From contig JALOQL010000068.1 of NCBI GenBank assembly GCA_025453415.1, forward strand, positions 1 to 5,813: a stretch of DNA of 5,813 bases. The letters run 5' to 3'. The DNA is from Minisyncoccota bacterium. Lineage in GTDB: Bacteria > Patescibacteriota > Minisyncoccia > Minisyncoccales > UBA5738. The notes beneath the pieces were generated by a model. The model was not told the origin of the DNA, did no database searches, and saw only the letters and a list, made by a program, of their open reading frames with translations. Positions 5,240 through 5,813 of this stretch are shown in pieces. Every line of letters starts with the position of its first letter. Within the stretch, counting starts at the first letter, position 1. Made by a program: the position numbers and the translations under genes.

Positions 5240-5813
5240 TTATCTCACTTTAGCGTCCGGCAAAAAAGGCCTGATCTTTTCCAGTGCTTGTTCAAAAAAC
5301 TCCGGGCCAAACGGCCTCAAATTCTCGAACGCGGGATCGATATTCCTTTCCGGCCGGAAATTCTGCAAAAAGTATTTCGGGGTTTTCCCGGGCGTGCCTG
5401 GACCGATCCAGGCCGCCATTCTTCCCAGATCATCGGGCGCATGGATACCCGGCGCGACCGTGGTGCGGAATTCAAAATCGACACTGCCGTTTTTCAGGAT
5501 TTTAATGCTTTCCTCAATATCGTCCGCCGAAAGCTTACCGCCAAAAACCAGCCCATACCTTTCTTTGGGAAGCTTGATATCCATCGCCACGTAATCGACC
5601 AGTTTTTGGTCCACTAAAAGTTTCAACATTTTAGGATTGGAACCGTTGGTATCAAGCTTAACCTTAAACCCAAAATCCTTTATTTTTTTGATGAATTCGG
5701 GCAATTCGGGATTCAACGTGGGTTCACCGCCGCACAGGGCTACGCCCTCGAGCAGCCCCTGTTTATCCTTCAAAAAACCGAAAAATTCTTCCTGGGAAAT
5801 TTCGGCTTGCTTG
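5240..5813 (-). CDS. radical SAM protein, anaerobic ribonucleotide reductase activase type (5' end beyond window)
   Basis: The frame is open to the right edge and shows 190 residues plus the TAA stop. The start and the CxxxCxxC iron-sulfur motif lie outside the window, probably about 40 residues upstream by comparison with the family length of about 230. Seen from the first visible residue: GVALCGGEPTLNP (23-35) with the SAM-binding GGEP; FKVKLDTNGSNP (49-60); VDYVAMDIK (72-80); FRTTVAP (115-121); and YFLQNFRP (147-154). This set and order match the NrdG2-type activases, which use S-adenosylmethionine to make the glycyl radical in class III ribonucleotide reductase, so that deoxynucleotides can be made without oxygen. 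The partner reductase is not in the window, and related glycyl-radical activases are possible alternatives. It is directly upstream of, and probably co-translated with, the comEC-like gene. The TTG at 5773 that would open a shorter reading is internal, because the conserved frame continues upstream of it. Confidence 0.85.
   Translation of the reverse strand, partial: KQAEISQEEFFGFLKDKQGLLEGVALCGGEPTLNPELPEFIKKIKDFGFKVKLDTNGSNPKMLKLLVDQKLVDYVAMDIKLPKERYGLVFGGKLSADDIEESIKILKNGSVDFEFRTTVAPGIHAPDDLGRMAAWIGPGTPGKTPKYFLQNFRPERNIDPAFENLRPFGPEFFEQALEKIRPFLPDAKVR

Noticed and set aside
5090..5617. Plus-strand open frame of 175 codons
   Set aside because: It lies opposite the end of the radical SAM gene and the start of the comEC-like gene, both of which have clear family motifs. 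Its own translation shows no recognisable pattern.

Overview
The window is a compact, fully coding stretch of bacterial DNA. All six genes lie on the minus strand, so transcription runs from high to low coordinates. No RNA gene, CRISPR array or insertion sequence is visible. TGA is used as a real stop codon (at the end of the comEC-like gene), which argues against the recoded SR1/Gracilibacteria type. The short gaps, the ComEC without a C-terminal nuclease domain, the NrdG-type radical SAM activase, the AAA/DUF4143 ATPase and the small orphan helical and membrane proteins fit a Patescibacteria (CPR) genome. That placement is an inference; no phylogenetic marker is present.

Layout in the direction of transcription. 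A radical SAM protein of the anaerobic ribonucleotide-reductase-activase type enters from the right edge without its N-terminus. One base after its stop, a ComEC/Rec2-family DNA-uptake channel gene begins, so these two form an operon. Next come two unrecognised genes: a 191-residue protein with two membrane segments, and a 122-residue soluble helical protein that ends in a clear intrinsic terminator. Immediately behind that terminator is a promoter-like sequence for a 394-residue AAA ATPase with a DUF4143-type C-terminus. The last gene is a GT-B glycosyltransferase related to the GT28/MGDG-synthase group. It runs off the left edge after 424 visible residues.

Functionally the genes look like separate small units rather than one pathway: anaerobic nucleotide metabolism plus DNA uptake, two unknown proteins, a stand-alone ATPase and an envelope or glycolipid enzyme. 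The less ordinary signals are regulatory. A run of nine G lies between a -35-like and a -10-like box upstream of the two-TM protein, a layout that could allow phase variation. -10 boxes sit so close to the glycosyltransferase ATG, and perhaps the second ATG of the helical protein, that leaderless transcripts are possible. A terminator and a promoter are packed back to back in front of the ATPase. Shine-Dalgarno sequences are weak or absent before most genes. I see no convincing new multi-gene system here.
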